Source: Propionibacteriaceae bacterium | Lineage (GTDB): Bacteria > Actinomycetota > Actinomycetes > Propionibacteriales > Propionibacteriaceae | Direction of reading: 5' to 3' | Assembly: GCA_031262845.1 (NCBI GenBank) | Contig: JAISGZ010000150.1 | Coordinates: 1-6,420 of the forward strand | Length of the DNA stretch: 6,420 nt | Shown: in pieces, positions 6,168 through 6,420 of the stretch | How positions within the stretch are numbered: position 1 is the first letter of the stretch | Layout: every line of letters starts with the position of its first letter | The notes under the pieces: generated by a model | The model's database searches: none | The model's input: the letters and a program-made list of their open reading frames with translations, nothing else | What the model was told of the DNA's origin: nothing | Translations under genes and position numbers: made by a program

Positions 6168-6420
6168 ATGAGCCAAAGCCCTCACCTCCCCGTGGCGCCC
6201 AACCCCTGCGATTTGCCGGGTGTGACATGGCAGCCCATCAGTTCTCGTTTAGCTACCGCCCGGTTGATCGGCGCCGCCATCGGCTGGGCGCTGGTTGATC
6301 TCGCCGCCTTGACCATTGCCTTGATCGGTCAAGCTTTTTGGTGGTGGTTACTGGTCGTGGTCGTCGTCGGTCTGACGATCTGGACCATGATTCTCATCCC
6401 TCGCCACGTTCGGGCGATTC
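6168..6420 (+). CDS. PH domain-containing (YdbS/bPH2-like) membrane protein (partial, C-terminus beyond the right edge)
   Basis: Only the first 84 residues are visible. A 20-residue polar, Pro-rich N-terminus is followed by WQPISSRLATARL, then two closely spaced hydrophobic helices at about 33-54 and 58-78 (with AFWWWLLVVVVVG in the second), and then PRHVRAI at the edge. This two-helix hairpin followed by PRxVRAI matches the start of small actinobacterial PH-domain membrane proteins, where the bPH2 domain follows in the cytoplasm; that domain itself is not in the window. Function in the family is unknown. The ATG at 6168 has AAGG only two bases upstream, so the ribosome binding site is weak; an in-frame TAA at 6161-6163 bars longer versions. 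A GTG at 6192 is a less likely later start. It follows the lactonase homologue after 48 bases in the same direction with no terminator or clear promoter between, so cotranscription is likely. Confidence 0.65.
   Translation, partial: MSQSPHLPVAPNPCDLPGVTWQPISSRLATARLIGAAIGWALVDLAALTIALIGQAFWWWLLVVVVVGLTIWTMILIPRHVRAI

Noticed and set aside
6148..6227. GGGTGTGACA occurring twice, 70 bases apart
   Set aside because: Only 10 bases long; one copy is intergenic and the other is inside the PH-domain coding sequence. No further similarity around them, so probably chance.
1..6420. CRISPR arrays, tRNA or rRNA genes, intact insertion sequences, phage or toxin-antitoxin genes
   Set aside because: I looked on both strands and saw no such structures; the window is almost fully accounted for by housekeeping genes.

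Overview
The window reads as housekeeping chromosome from a high-GC Gram-positive bacterium (Actinomycetota). The evidence is G/C-rich third codon positions, an actinobacterial-type SUF operon in the order sufB-sufD-sufC, a membrane-anchored L,D-transpeptidase with VanW/Ldtfm-like N-terminal domains, and a start of a small PH-domain membrane protein of a kind common in actinobacteria. I cannot name a genus.

Layout. Minus strand, reading right to left: an L,D-transpeptidase (5122-3431), a 198-base gap, then sufB (3232-1793), sufD (1796-537) and sufC (537 to the left edge, cut after 179 residues, inside its Walker B/D-loop). The three suf genes overlap by 4 bases and 1 base, and each has a clear purine-rich ribosome binding site, so they form one translationally coupled unit that very likely continues left beyond the window. 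Plus strand: a divergent 6-phosphogluconolactonase homologue (5394-6119), then after 48 bases the start of a two-TM PH-domain protein (6168 to the right edge). The 271-base gap at 5123-5393 separates the two divergent transcription directions and holds promoter-like sites and a tandem direct repeat.

How the genes work together. SufB, SufD and SufC form the SufBC2D scaffold/ATPase that assembles Fe-S clusters in the cytoplasm; the visible catalytic residues are intact. No sufR-type regulator lies directly upstream of sufB; the transpeptidase occupies that place. The transpeptidase would act on the outer face of the membrane to make 3-3 peptidoglycan cross-links. The lactonase homologue belongs by fold to the oxidative pentose phosphate pathway, but it has lost several signature active-site residues and has no zwf/opcA next to it in the window.

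I do not see a new defence, mobile or secretion system here. The points most worth a second look are the degenerate lactonase homologue, the tandem TGAGACG...ATCCCCCA repeats between the divergent genes, and the inverted repeat in front of sufB.
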